Source of the DNA: Microstegium vimineum
Lineage: Eukaryota; Streptophyta; Magnoliopsida; Poales; Poaceae
Reading direction: 5' to 3'
NCBI GenBank assembly: GCA_022036555.1
Contig: CM039139.1
Span: 10,676,262-10,740,261 of the forward strand
Length of the DNA stretch: 64,000 bases
A program made the position numbers and the translations under genes. This document shows, piece by piece, positions 41,922 through 55,100 of the stretch (position 1 is the first letter of the stretch; the number at the start of each line of letters is the position of its first letter). The notes beneath the pieces are model-generated. The model was given only the letters and a program-made list of their open reading frames with translations, was not told where the DNA came from and made no database searches.

Positions 41922-44900
41922 CTACTCTGAATCGTAGAAGTCGCTAGGGCACGGTGTAATTACATCCGACTCCAGCATCTGTACCACCCTGTGCATCGTC
42001 GGCCGCTCCTCTGGCAAAGAGCTAACACATTGCTTGGCAAGAGAAAGCAGAGCATCTAAGGTCTCAGTCTGCACTCCTTCACAGTTCAGATCAACAATAT
42101 CCCTCTCCCGGTTCTCACTAGCCAGAAAATTTAACTGCCAAAACACAAGATGATCCTGTCAGGTTACTCCAACTCGATAGTAGGTCACACGGAAAGTAAT
42201 TCAAGACTTAGAATTTTAAAATGGAGCCCCTTATGACAGCTGTGCATATCAAAGGTAAGGTCATAACAGGGCAGGCATACCCATCCAACAATGTTTAATC
42301 CCTTCTCAATGAAGGATGCATCGGTAGGCCGCTTTCCACTAAGTATTTCAAGTACCAAAACTCCAAAACTGTAGACATCAGTCTTCTCTGTGGCTCTGCC
42401 AAATTGCATATACTCTGTGGATTTGGATTTTGTTGATGTTAGCTCAGAGCATTAACAGTGAAATTTAAGCAACCAGAGAAAATCTGAAGTGGCAATTAAA
42501 GAGTAAATATTCCTTTTCACCTCAGGATGTAACAGAACAACTTCCACATACCTGGTGCAAGATAACCAAATGTTCCTGCAACTATTGTAGTAATATGTGA
42601 TTCTTCATCCTCTAAAAGTTTTGCAAGTCCAAAGTCTGATACACGGGCCTCAAAATTTCCATCAAGCAAGATGTTGCTTGACTTAATATCACGATGTATT
42701 ATACGAGGCGAACAGTCATGATGCAAATAAGACAAGCCTTTTGCAGCTCCTAGTATAATGTTAATACGTGCATCCCAATCCAACTGTTCAGAATTTTCTG
42801 CCAAGATTTACGGACAAAAACAATGTAAGGAGTAAACATAAAATACTAATGTAATTTTTGCACTGTGTCAGATCAAGAAAAAAAATGTGTGAATCCTGAA
42901 AGATTCGTTGAGAACGGCTGCAAATTCTTTATGCACTAGAAGGGATCACAGAAGTTATGCAGGAGCATTATTCAAATAAAAAAATATATGATTGTGATGA
43001 CTATTTTGTGGAGTAACAAATTTATGATGAGAAATGAGAAGTGCATATAAATATGCATTTAAATAGACAATACTCTCAAGTGACAGTGTTCGTGAAAGAC
43101 AAATTATTGTTTCAATGCCTATTTTATCTTCTCAGATTGTACATGTGCTACCAGGCTAGCACAAATTATACTTTCCATTGACTGGGCTTGTGTAAATCTA
43201 AGAGATGGGATGACATTGGACGGATGGGATTTGTAGTGGCAATTGGACAGCAAGTCGGCAACAAATGTGGGATGGTGTGGATAGCTTGCATGAAGAGATA
43301 GAATATTATAAATGCATGCTAGTAGGATCTTCTTTTATAAGGGTTATAGATAACCTCAAAAGAGAACAGGGAATGGTTGTGCTCTAAAAATCTTTTGAAC
43401 CTGTAGTTCATTGCCCTATATCAGAATCAATTGCTTAGTGTGACCTAGCGTCCCATACTCTTGTGTGCCATAGTATCCAGAAGCCTAAAATTGTTGCTCG
43501 CATTGAACAAAAACATGATTAACTTGTCATAGTGGCAAAGGGAATGATAACAAGCTTGTTAATGTGTTTATTTAAAAAAATAACTAAAGATGAAAAATAA
43601 ATGCAATCGAAGAGATGTAAGCTGATAAACAAAAATGTCACTTTACCATGAAGCACTTCATCCAAGCTTCCACCTGGAAGATAATCATATATCAAAAGTT
43701 TTGATGAAGGAGAGTTGCAATAACCACGAAGATTGACCAAATAGCGATGTTTAACACTTCCCAATATCTCAAGTTCTCTATCAAAGTACCGATCTAGCCC
43801 TTCATTTGTTTTCACTATTCTTTTCAAAGCAAAGACATTGCCATCATCCATTGCAAGTTTATAAACAGTTCCAAAGCCTCCTGCTCCAATGATATTTTCT
43901 TCATCCATAGTCTCTAGCTTCTTGAGGATGTCTTTTGAGGAGTAAGGGAGGTCCCCATGAAACATCACGACAGAAGAGCCTGAAAAATCAAGCAATGTCA
44001 TAAGAAAATTTCCTCTGAAAAAAATAATAAATACTTGCACAACATATTCCATGCCACAGTTACCTCCACAGAGCTCCACTCTGAAACCACGCATATCTTT
44101 CTTTCCAAAATTTTTGTAAAGAAAGCAACCCCAGAAACACATTAAAGCCACCAATAGGAGAGCTCCCACTGTTGCCACGGCACTTATAACAAGTCTGTGT
44201 AAATTCTTCCCATTCCTTCTATTAGCAATGTCATCTGTTGTAAGACAACACCAAAATACATAAGAATGCCAGAAAACAAGAGTTGAAATGCGAAGAAATT
44301 AAGTGAGCAGTTGTTGAGCACATAAGGTACAACAGTACAACACTTTAAATCTTGACTTGAATCACAACTAACGGAAGGCCTTGCATGTAAACTCATTGAG
44401 CACAAAAGGTTCTCGGGAAAAATAATTGTGTTTTGAATTGTTTTAAGTCTTGAAAGAGGTGAGGCTAACAGAAGCAATATACAATGTCAGTTCTAATCCA
44501 AAGCAAAGCTTTCTACATAGCAGGGCACCAGCGAAATAGAAGGCAAGGTTGCTTGTTATTACAAAACTGCTGTACCGGGTAAAGATCCAGGCTCCAAAGG
44601 CTGTAAGTTAGAAATAAACCTTTGTGCTCAATGTTTACAAGTCATCTAGTCAAACCCAGTCGCCATGGGACTGACCAGGCCATTAATCGTCGACCATGCC
44701 GATTAGATGAGCCTGGTCGACCCTACTAGCAAGCAAGCAGACTAGCAAAGGAGTTGCAGAGTGAGGCATGGGGTAAGAGGGAAGATGGAGGGAAGGATTC
44801 CAGTGCGCCTCCTGTGCGTTTTCGTGTGGACGAGGCTCTTCTATGCTAACCCAAACAGGCTAGTTTGGCAGCCCAATGCCCAAATCTAAGACTAGTTAAA

Positions 44901-47543
44901 CAGGCCAGCGGAAAACGCAGCTCCCAGTCTGGTCGTCCCCCTCCTAGTCAGACGACTAATCGCGATTAAGCGACGATTAGTCGGACGACTAGGTTTTTGG
45001 TCAAGCTAATCGCGTCGGTGTCCCTAGTAGACCTCCAGGAACCAATTAGGACGATTAATCGCGATAGTTGGACGACTTACTGTTTGTGCTCTTTCCATGT
45101 TGTAGCTAAGTGGTGCTTTGACCAACTCCCCCCCCCCCCCCCCCCCCCCTTATTATAATGTCTACTTCATTGTTACCATTTTGGTTCTCCACAAGATTCA
45201 TCCTTTGATAGTATGCATGCACCTGGTTTCACAAAATCTGATCCAAACCACAACTATGAGGCGTATATGGGTATCAGTTATCAGAGTTTAATTTAACACT
45301 TAACAATGTTGTCTAAGAAAGCTTTTAATTCCCAAAGTAGACCATGGACCTTATCAGAGTTTAACACTTAATGATGCCGCATTAAATAGCTTTTAATTCA
45401 CCAAAAGGAATATGGGACCACTGTTAGGCACATGGTTCTTGGCATCTTAGCCTGTAGGTCCATCTCTTGACCTAAATGAAATGTGCCTAACATATGAACT
45501 TGCACAACTCAAAACTGCCAAGGCCATGTTTACTACTGGTGATTAAACACACCAGATGCTGATATCAATAAATAAATAGGCACCGTTGTTGAGTGAATCC
45601 TTTTTAGCAGCAGGATTTGATCTCTCCTATTTTGGCCCTAGGACCGTCGTGTTTGCGCCATGGGGCGCTATTTGTACATAAAACTCTAAACTCTTATCTT
45701 ACTTAATTGAATGGCAGAGCTCCTGCCTTTTATTTCAAAAAAAAAATAAAAAAAAATAGGCACAACATGATCACACTTACAGCTAAAACTATGTTACAAG
45801 AATATATTTAGTACCTGGGGAAGGTGACTCCAGACCATTTGATGGTGATTGAAGTGCATCTTTACACACCGAGTTTATCTGCTTCCCACATAAACCAAGG
45901 TTCCCAACAAAGCTACATTACCAAAATCAAATCAAATTCAGTTGGAATCTAAGGAATGGGAAAGTAATATTGCTACTCATTGGAGAACGGAGAGATAATT
46001 AGAGAAGCTTATGAATCAATATATCTGTATCCACAAGATCAAACACGAATACAAAGGTGTGATCGTGAATAAGATATATATGGCCATAAGTAAAACAGGG
46101 TAAGATCACTCACGATGCCTCATTGAAATTGACTAGTGAACCAGAAGATGGTATTGCTCCTGTCAGGAAGTTCATGGAAACATTGCTGTACAAGGTTGCA
46201 GGTAAATGATTTTTATCTGAGCCATCAACTTTTCATAACAAATAGATGGGTTTACCCAAATAAAAAAAAACACTTACAATGATGTAAGTTTGGACAACTT
46301 ATCAAGAGAATGTGGAATAGATCCGCTCAATGTATTACTGGATAAGTCCCTGGAAGAGAAAAACAGATCGAGATAGAAAAATGAATCTATATTTTTTTTA
46401 CCATGGGTAGCACAAACTGTAACACAGTAAACTTTTCTAAGTTGGGCTTTTAGGTTTGGTGTACTACTATAGTAAATTAGTAAATCCCTCTGGAAACTCG
46501 AATCAGTCTAATTGAAGAGATCTATCTGATATGGATATTGAAATAAACTGATCAATAGTCAACTGAAATTTAGAAGTTTCCTTCTGAAATCTGAACTTAC
46601 AATGCCTCGAGTTCCACCAGATCACCAAATTCTGAAGGGATGTATCCACTTAAATAATTTCCTTGTAGATACCTGAAAGTCATCACACATCAGAACAAAA
46701 GCTATACTATACAGTATACACAGTAAAGTCTGCAATACATAAGAAGCATGCAATTGAATTGCTATTCATGGATTATGGGTTACATCATCCAGCATTGATG
46801 CCCTGAACAGTGCACTCTAGCCATTAGAAAACTTACAATTGTTGCAACTTGGTACAATTCCCCAGTTCAGGAGGGAGTGAACCATACAAACTGTTCCCCT
46901 GCAGTGACCTATGCCAAAAAAAAAGAGAGACACATTTAGATGTACCAACAAATGATATGAGGGGAATACCAATAAGAAAAGGTTTTTAGAACACACTTAC
47001 AAGGTTTGCAACTGATTTAACCTTCCAATTTCTGGTGGTATGGGCCCAACTAATCTGTGGTATGCAAGAATCCTGAATAAAGGAGTAGGTCAAATATTTA
47101 TGCTACATTGATAGAAGATACTGGAATTTCATTCTCTAATACTAGAGAAATTATATCCCACAAAAAAAAACTCTCTTGCAGGTCACAACAAACCAAGTTA
47201 GCTTAAAGAATGGTTCTTTGTTCTTACAGATTAATCACTCTCTTGCTATGACTATCACATCTAACACCCTTCCAACTGCAGGGGTCTGCATCTTGCTCAC
47301 GCCAATTTAAAAAGACTCCATCTGAATTTGTAACTGCCTTCTTCAAGGCAAGAAGTGCTTCGCCTGTAGAATACCAATGAGTGTTAGCATTTTGGACAAG
47401 TGGAAAAAATGTGCCACAACCACAAATAGCAGCCATAACCATCACATACCATCTGAACTCAGCGTTTTTGCCTCATGAGCAACAAGGTGCAGAATTATCA
47501 AAATGAAGAGGTAGCTGGGCTGTTTCCTCAGGAAAGAGCTCAT
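41922..47543 (-). CDS. FEI1: LRR receptor-like kinase of the FEI1/FEI2 type (13 exons)
   Basis: Exons, read downwards: 47543-47450, 47363-47228, 47072-47001, 46908-46837, 46672-46601, 46349-46278, 46185-46114, 45912-45815, 44234-44064, 43979-43647, 42797-42552, 42414-42281 and 42134-41922, giving 594 residues, the size of Arabidopsis FEI1/2. Exon 1 encodes a signal peptide (YLFILIILHLVAHEA). Next come the cap WKGVRCDSHSKRVINL, five LRR exons of exactly 72 bases each, a membrane span near 245-266 (ATVGALLLVALMCFWGCFL) and a kinase domain from about 300. Kinase motifs are complete: GAGGFGTVYK, FALKRIVK, HRDIKSSN, DFG, GTFGYLAPE, and the tail SDVITPCPSDFYDSE. FEI kinases act at the plasma membrane in cell-wall synthesis and root growth signalling in Arabidopsis. 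No disabling change is seen; intron 8 (1.58 kb) carries repeats. Confidence 0.92.
44640..45115. repeat. ATCGCGATTAATCG-type dyad-rich repeat in LRR kinase intron 8
   Basis: The stretch contains several copies of GATTAATCGCG/CGCGATTA and inverted arms such as CGACTAATCG followed by CGATTAGTCG near 44955-44980. It is GC-richer than the intron around it and looks like a decayed non-autonomous DNA element, but I found no clear ends. It is followed by a run of 22 C at 45128-45149. Confidence 0.4.
45584..45753 (+). mobile_element. 5'-truncated LINE fragment with A-rich tail
   Basis: A 170-bp insertion ends in CTTAATTGAATGGCAGAGCT, a CCTGCC block typical of grass LINE 3' ends, and an A-rich tail. 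It is flanked by the target duplication AAATAGGCAC (45574-45583 and 45754-45763). This is the standard product of aborted target-primed reverse transcription. It lies in intron 8 of the LRR kinase, antisense to the gene. Confidence 0.75.
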
Positions 47544-48288
47544 TGATAGTCAGGTGGTGAAGCATAGAAGATCAGCACATACTATTACAGTTTCCAGATG
47601 TCATTGACGAAGCATCTTCAAACCAGAAATGGGTTTAACATGAGGCCACTCACTGAGTGGTCAAATAGATTTCCAACCCTGGAACAGGAACAGTCATAAA
47701 AATAAAGTTAACAAGACAAAAGCATAACTAGAAGTGCTTCAGCAAATAAACCATGGTACGATCACATCACAAAAAACACACGGCAGATCAAATGCAGCAC
47801 ACGTCAACGGTCATACACTGGGAAATTAGAAATGTTTTCTATTTTTTTTCCCATGTGATGCAAACTTTCCTAATTTGCCTCTGGATAATCGATTCAGAGA
47901 TACAACAAGCCTCTAGTTCGAACTCGAACAGAAAACGTATAAAGAGAAGAGCTAATGCGCTTGTCACTCTCCCCGGGCTTAAATCCACGGCCACTTAGTT
48001 CCAGCTCGCAGCAATTCAATGCCTCCTCTCCTTTAGTAACTTCCAAAGAAGCAGGCAAAAACAGCCCAGCTAACAGTCGGCACTAGCAAACACGAGCATG
48101 TATCCAGAGCCAAAGCCACTGCAGTCTACAAGCGCAGCTCATCTACAGGCGACGCCACCGACGCACGAACTAAATAAGCGCAGCAATTTGGGAGGGTGGC
48201 GGCAGCCTAACGCGTTCGCATTTACCACGGCACACACCAAGCCCAGCCCAAATCAGCAGAAACCGAGGCAGATCCGGCGCGAGGACAG

Positions 48289-48480
48289 GGTACCTGCTCC
48301 GCGCCGACGCCGGCAGGAAGCGCGCGCCGCGGCGATCTGGGACGGGGCTCGGCCCGCTGCGGTGCGGCGGCGAATGGGGGGCGGGCCAGGATAACGACGA
48401 CCGGCAACGGGCGGATGACGCGGCAGCGGAGCGGTGGGCGGCGTGGCGAGGGGACGGAAGTGCTGGAGAGATTAGGCAGC
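48289..48480 (-). other. possible non-coding first exon of the LRR kinase
   Basis: A GC-rich block upstream of the kinase ends, read on the minus strand, in GCAG followed by GTACCC, a plausible splice donor. Possible acceptors lie near 47683 (TTCCAG). A 5' UTR intron of this kind is common in plant receptor kinases. There is no direct evidence here, and the region 48480-49231 upstream would then be the promoter. Confidence 0.35.
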
Positions 48481-49231
48481 CGCTGCCCGCTGCTGTACTG
48501 AGGCAGTGAGGCGTAGAGCAGCGTGTGTACTGGGAAACTGGACTGGTGGTTTTTTTTTTGTGACTAAACTGGACTGGTGGTGTGCCGTGTGCGCGAGCGA
48601 GGGGGAGTGTGGCGACTGGCGAGGCCGTGAGGAGGGAGGGCGGTTTTGTCCGCGTGCGGTGGTGTGGTGGGCGAGGAGGAACGGGACACGGGACGAACAG
48701 CTAATCGCGCCCCGTTTTCTGCTCTCCCTCCTCGCACCGCTTTCTCTGCCTTCCCCACGCCTTTCTTTGTCGTAGCTAAATGGATTGATTGATGATTAAT
48801 CAGGGGCGCATGTACGTGTATGGCATGCTGACCGAAAATGACATATCAGTTGGGAGCGAGAAAGCGAGAGATTCCTCCTCCTCCCGTGAAAGAGAGATAG
48901 CTCGTTTGGTGAAAAGGTTTGTCTGATTTCTACCTCTTGGATATGTGCAGAATTATTGGATACGCCTAGCTCAACAGATTTTTATATTATATAGAAAATA
49001 AAATCTTGGATACTCCTCTTCATCCCCTACATTCATTTGAATCTTAATCTTATTGGGTCTCGCCCCAAACATTTAGGAGTTAGAAGTATTTACAAATTAC
49101 AATGCAATGCATGCATGCCATTTTATCTCATTATTTTTCTGGTAGTCAACCCATGATTTATGCCGCCTATAACTCAATGGTAATGATTTGTAAGATCAAT
49201 GGCTCAATGGCGCTTAAAAGAGACATAAGAT

Positions 49232-49581
49232 CACTAGTAGAGAAGTGACTTTTAGCCACGGTCCGTAAGCCTCTTTAGTCCCGGTTTACCAACGGTCTGG
49301 GACTAAAGGTCGCTCCAGTTAAAAAAAAGTCTCCCACCAATTGCGTCCCCTGAGTTTCGTACCTCATGCACTGCCTTGAGTGTGTTTACCACCTGCCTAC
49401 ACAATACATCTGACAATAGAAGAGACGTTTTCCTTTTAAATCCACCGTAGAGACCTTTAGGACTTTTTAGCCCCGGTTGGTATTACCAACCGGGACTAAA
49501 GAGCTATTAGTCCCGGACGCAAAAAAATTCGAGACTAAAACTCATTTTGGACATCGACGAAAGACTTGTTTTCTAGTAGTG
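49232..49581. mobile_element. CACTA-type MITE
   Basis: This 350-bp element starts CACTAGTAGAGAA and ends TTCTAGTAGTG, the inverse of CACTACTAGAA, and is flanked by the 3-bp duplication GAT (49229-49231 and 49582-49584), as in the CACTA (En/Spm) superfamily. Inside is a near-perfect palindrome, CCCGGTTGGTA-T-TACCAACCGGG, near 49472-49495, flanked by AGTCCC/GGGACT motifs. No transposase frame is present. Confidence 0.85.
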
Positions 49582-49584
49582 GAT

Positions 49585-52130
49585 ATTGAACTTTGACTCT
49601 TCACCTCATCGAAGAAACTGTAGCCAACTTCTTGACTTAGGATTCAAATGTTTAGAATCATAGAATTATAATGTTTTTATGGGACATGTTAAATGATGTT
49701 TATTAGAACCCTCAAGCCCCCTTTGTAATGGAGAAAAATGATGATTTTTTGTGTTCTTATTGTGAAAATAAACTGATTCATGCAAAATTCATATACAATT
49801 CCTATAAAGTTTTTGTTCAAAGGGACCTTGAATTTATTAGAATGTTTTTTTAAAGTTACTGGTGATTCCTGGAGGAATGTGAGGGATGGACATGATGATC
49901 ATGGGTGTAAGTACTTATAACTGTGATACTTTGAGAGATTTGATTCACTCACTGTTGAAATTCTCTAGCAACATTCTCACTGGTATGAGCAAATGACCAT
50001 CAATAACTTTTAATGCATGTTTTGTCTGAAAAACATATAATCCACATTTGTATATGTTTTGAAAGGTACTTCATAATATCATGGAATTTTATGGATACAC
50101 TTTAATAGAAAAATAATGTTAAATCACGCATGAAAGATTGTAACACGTTCAAAATGATGTTTCCCTAATTAATAATTTGCACTATAATATCTTTTTTTTT
50201 TGTTTGCTGCAATTTTCATGACATGAGCCTCTTTTCAGTTGAGTTTTGATAACTAGGAGTAAGCATACTGTCTCTAACAGTATAGTCATAAAAAAGAAGA
50301 AGACCTATTAAACAGTTATGCGCTTTCCCCAACTGTTATAGTTATGCATATCATATTGAAGACAGTCTACGGAGGGAAATGGTGTTGGATGGTCGAAGGT
50401 GCTTCTACAGGTGCAGACCCTAGTTAAGCGGACGTAGGAGCTGCCGGTGGGGCCGAACCCCTGACCGACGAGGCGAGTAGGCGACCCAAGGTTTGCTTCT
50501 TTTTTTTTTGAGTATAGACCCAGAGGTTTGCTGAGCTGTGCTGTCTCGTACTCGGTGTCCTATCCTCTCGACGTGACCCCTGTCCATCTGCCAAGACAGC
50601 AGCCTGATCTTTACCCTGCCGAACTGCTGCTTCAGCTTGATTACAAGCCAAAGCCGTTGTTTATGTTTAAGCAAAGCTACTGCTAGTAACAACACTGGTC
50701 CTCTCCTTTTTTTTTCGATGTTGAAATGTTGGGGGGGGGGGGGGGGGGGGTGTTCTCACGAACAGAAATGGACCACTGCTAGCAGTTTTGGATTCTAATA
50801 AAATAATGGTAGATGCATGGAGTACGTGAGAAAAGCTTAAGCACAGACTGATAGTCAGATCCCTCTAATTCTCTTTTTTCTGGCACAGTAGCATTGATGA
50901 ATGCTGAGAGCTTAGCGAGAGCCGAGAGGAGAGAAACATGTCAGTACCAACCCACACCGGCTAGATCAGACAAGGCCGAATGGATCACTGGCAGGTCTCC
51001 AGCATCCACTGGCTTTTTTTCTTTTTACTGCTGTTTCTTCGATCGAAACGAGCGACGCCGCTGAGTCAGACAGCCATCATAACTGCGCGAGGCCCCAACG
51101 GCCTCAGCAGACCGGTGAGCGGGGCAACGCTGAATCGCGAAGCCATCAATCCGTGGACACCCACAGCCACCCCACTTGCGCAATTACGATGCCTGCGTGC
51201 CGAGAGCCCGATGCCGTCTGTCGCCGTCTCGCCTCGCGCCGATGAAGCGTTTCCATCCGCGAGGGCTGGAGCAGTGAGCTTTCCGGGCTCCACGTGCGTG
51301 TCGGGTGCCTCGGCAGAAAACAACCGCGGCCTCCTCCTCCTGCTCGGCTACGCCAGGCCGGCAGCAGAAGAGATGTGAGTTTTGGCTCCATAAATTCAGC
51401 TCCTGCAGAGTCGGGCAAAGCAGCAGCTTGTGGGCGGTGCCGGTGACCGGAAACAGGGGTTTCTGTGCCAGTTGAGGTTCAGACTTCGGATAAAAGTTGG
51501 GTCGAAGGATCCAACCACCAAGCTTCTTTTGCCCAGGCAGATGTACAGGTCCCTCAATTGCGTCCTTTGCCTATTCTACTTCTGTTCCGGACAACGACAC
51601 CATTCAATATGTATCTAGAGCAAATTCTCGTTAAAAAGTTACAGGAGGTTAATAGCCTCCTAGCTCCATATAGGAGAACAAGGTTAGTTTCAGACCGTCG
51701 GTATCGGTAACACCTACACAATTTTTTTCTGAAGAAAGCCTCATCATATTCTGCTTCTACATCTACAGTGTTTCGTACCATAACCACCGGCAGCAGTGCC
51801 AGTCTCACTGTTATGAAATCATTAGTTAGCATAAATTTGTAGGAAACATGCTGTCCGAATATAAAGGGCATGCTGTCCGAATATAAAGGGCAAGCTGACA
51901 GCATCTCATCACCAATAGCTCTGTACAATGTTATAATACCAAAAGGAAATCCTAACAGACAAAACTATATTTTACATACAGTTACCAACTAACGAAAGCC
52001 TAGAAGAACAATAATCTGCACAGAAAGGTAAAGGTTCCACGAAACGCTAATAACTCATGGAACATGTCATGTACAATAATGTAGAAAAAGGACCATGACA
52101 GCAAGTCAGCAGCCATAAGTACAAGTTGGA
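49585..52130. other. intergenic region without a recognised gene
   Basis: 49585-50390 is AT-rich without motifs that I recognise. 50390-51420 is mixed, with a run of 20 G at 50731-50750 and a GC-rich patch at 51030-51370 whose open frame (50980-51378) has no family motif. A 22-bp tandem duplication (CATGCTGTCCGAATATAAAG plus GG) lies at 51847-51890. The last few hundred bases are probably the 3' UTR and flank of the SH3-domain gene. Confidence 0.5.
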
Positions 52131-55100
52131 TCAAGTAGTCAGAAGTCCAGGTTCTATCACCTTGCTTGCCGGGGCTTTGTCCCTCTTCTCTACATAGGCA
52201 GATGGGAACCACCCAGCCTTTCCCTTGCATTCACCTTCAGACCAACCGTTTGCCGCCACCTGTAAAGAAAGACAATGTGCTTAGTCAGCATTCCGCCCCC
52301 CCCCATATCTCCCAGAGAATTAACAAGACGACGAACAGGACAATTATATGCTGTCTCACACCTGTTCGTTTTCTAAAAGATTGTTGGTTACAGTTACAGA
52401 ACTAGACAATAGGATGCTGCCTTATAAATTATTACTATAGATTATTTAGTGGGGAGCTATGAATTTGTATAATTTATTACCCAACTTGGCCGTTAGGTAT
52501 CCCACAACCTCGATAAAACTTAATTGTCAACAAATAAAGCAAACGAAGTACCTGGCGGACCACAACATATTCACCCACCGTGAGACTGAGCTCACCATCA
52601 GCCTGAGCATCAAATGGATGAATAACCTGCCCAAAAAGCAAGTATAAAAATTCCAGAGCTACTAGAACAATGTGCAGTTATGTTCAGCAGTGCAGACTAA
52701 TTGTACCCAATACAGAGTTACAGATTAATTGCACCCAATAATTATGTTCAGAACTTGTGATGCAGTGTCAAGCTTTGTTGAAGATCCATTCACAATAAAA
52801 AATCTATGATTCATTTAAAAATTTAAATTGGGTGCTGGGGTCAGAAATAAAACTCTACATAATTTCAGGCTAGCCATTCACCAATCAAATCCATTATTCA
52901 TTTAAAAATTTAAATTGGGTACTGGGGTCAGAAATAAAACTCCGCATAATTTCAGGCTAGTCATGTACCCAATACAGAACATAATTTCAGGACTTCTCAT
53001 GCAATAATAAATGGGACTGGAGAATGAGGAAATTCAAATAATGTATGCATAAAATTAGCCATTAAAACACTATATTCTTGGATGATATATTTAAAATTTA
53101 ATTAAAAAGTAACCAGTAGAGATGTTCCAATTTACGTGTTACTTCAGAAAAGCTCCATCAAATTATCTAAAATATTTAACAAAAATATAGGATAAAACTC
53201 ATGCCAGACAGAAGGTGGACCATGGAAGTTCTAAGCATAGTATACTGAAAAGTGCCAATCTTAGAGCAAACACATCCTAAAAACTAATCATACCTCCCCC
53301 AGAAGCACCTCCTGGCTATTCCCTGTGGATTCGCTAGGTTTAGTTAATACTGGGTCTTCAGATGTGCTATGTGCGTGCACTTGTGCTGGGCCTGTATCTG
53401 ATTCAGGCTCTGATGACTGTTCATCGTAATGGTTTGCTGACTCATTATGATGCTTTGCATAGAGCATCTGCACATAAGTGAAAAATGAAACACAATGATC
53501 TTCAGCGTATCAAGGTTTAAGACAATGCAAACTAGCTATACAGGTAAAAAAAAGCGCATTTTTCTGGGTCAGTTGTGCACCTCATCATGGAGTTTATTCA
53601 GAATATCAGCAGCATTTTGATGATATGTCCTCTCAGCATCAACCTGTAAGCAAAGACTAAGGGTTGTCAAGAACCATCTAACTCTTTATCCATGAAACTT
53701 AACGTAGCTAAGTGATAGACATTCTTCCGACAAAGTAACAGAAGCCTTCCCAGGTTTGCAAACACAGCAGCACATGGCAATACTGCAACTATTTGTCTGG
53801 GAATTCAGGAATTTGAAACACAAAGTTGGAAGTAATACCACAGCAAGAGAAAAGTTGATTCCTTGTTCAAGAAGTTCCAAAACTTCTAGTGTTAACATGC
53901 AAATTCTACTATTCCTATGACATTTCAAGGCAGTTAATGAAAGGGGGTTAGGGCCCTGTTTGGTAGAGTGGTCAAAGAAAGCGCTTCTCTGAGAAGCTGT
54001 ACAAATAAAGCAAAAGCACGGTCAAAATAAGATGGTCTCACCCAGCGTGGCTAGATAAAGCTGTAAAAAGGCATGTTGTTAGCCTTTTAGAGCATCTCCA
54101 AGAGTTTTAAAAAACAATTGGTAAATCAATAACTCAAGTGGCTACAAAAAGTTGGGAGCACATTAGTTGGGTTCCTCCATCCGTTTCCAAAATCTCACTC
54201 CTGAAAGGTCGAAGGCAATTTTGCATAACTATTTCCAAATCATCCCAACCATTTTTAAACTTTCTTTTTTACCTTGTACATTTGCATTGGGAACCCTGTC
54301 CTTACTCCATATTCTTCCCCACGTCCTTTCCACCTCCAGATTGGCTGATTGATACATGCATGTATATTTCCGCACACTTACATTGATTTCCCAAGTGCAG
54401 AAAGATTGGGTGTTGAGATAAGAAGTTGCTGGATAGCCTTTTTTCAATCTTGCTAAAAAATCAAGATTGGAAGTGGGTTTTGGAAACTCTTCGAGATGCT
54501 CTTAGTCTCAACTTATTTTGTCCATAAGCAGCTTATAAGCTGTACCAAACAGGCCCTAGACAACCTTGTATTACAGGTTTAAATCCAAAAATCCCAATTC
54601 TACTCTTCCAAAACAAGGGATGGTTAGTTAATAAAATATCTAGAATGAACACTGAGGATGGGGTCAACCCCCAACTCTGGTCTGAACATGCAGCACAAGA
54701 AGAATCATAGATAACTATATAAGAGATATGCTGAAAATAGTACCAAGGATGTCAAATCTTTAAAAATGTGAAGTCTAGCAATTAAGTGCAGGTCATTGAG
54801 ACAGAAAGGCTTGAGAGGATTCAGTGGTCGCATACAGGAAATCCTAATCACTGCGAAAATGGATCAGGTGCTTTCACTTAATATATGAATATGCGGAGCC
54901 AAATCATACCATTGCAAGGAGACGTTCATACGTTACTTGCTGTTGCTGATCCTCTACAGCCTCCATAGCTGCAGTTGCTTCTCTTCCTAATGCTGCCAGT
55001 GTAGTTCGAAGATCTGATAATTTTGATTCTGCATGTTGCAGTTTCACAGAGTTATCTGTGTTACCACTACTTTCCTTGGATTTAAGTTGCTTTCTCATCA

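Noticed and set aside
50980..51378. 132-residue frame with a hydrophobic start
   Set aside because: The Leu/Phe run comes from a T-rich stretch, no family motif follows, and minus-strand frames of similar length overlap it.
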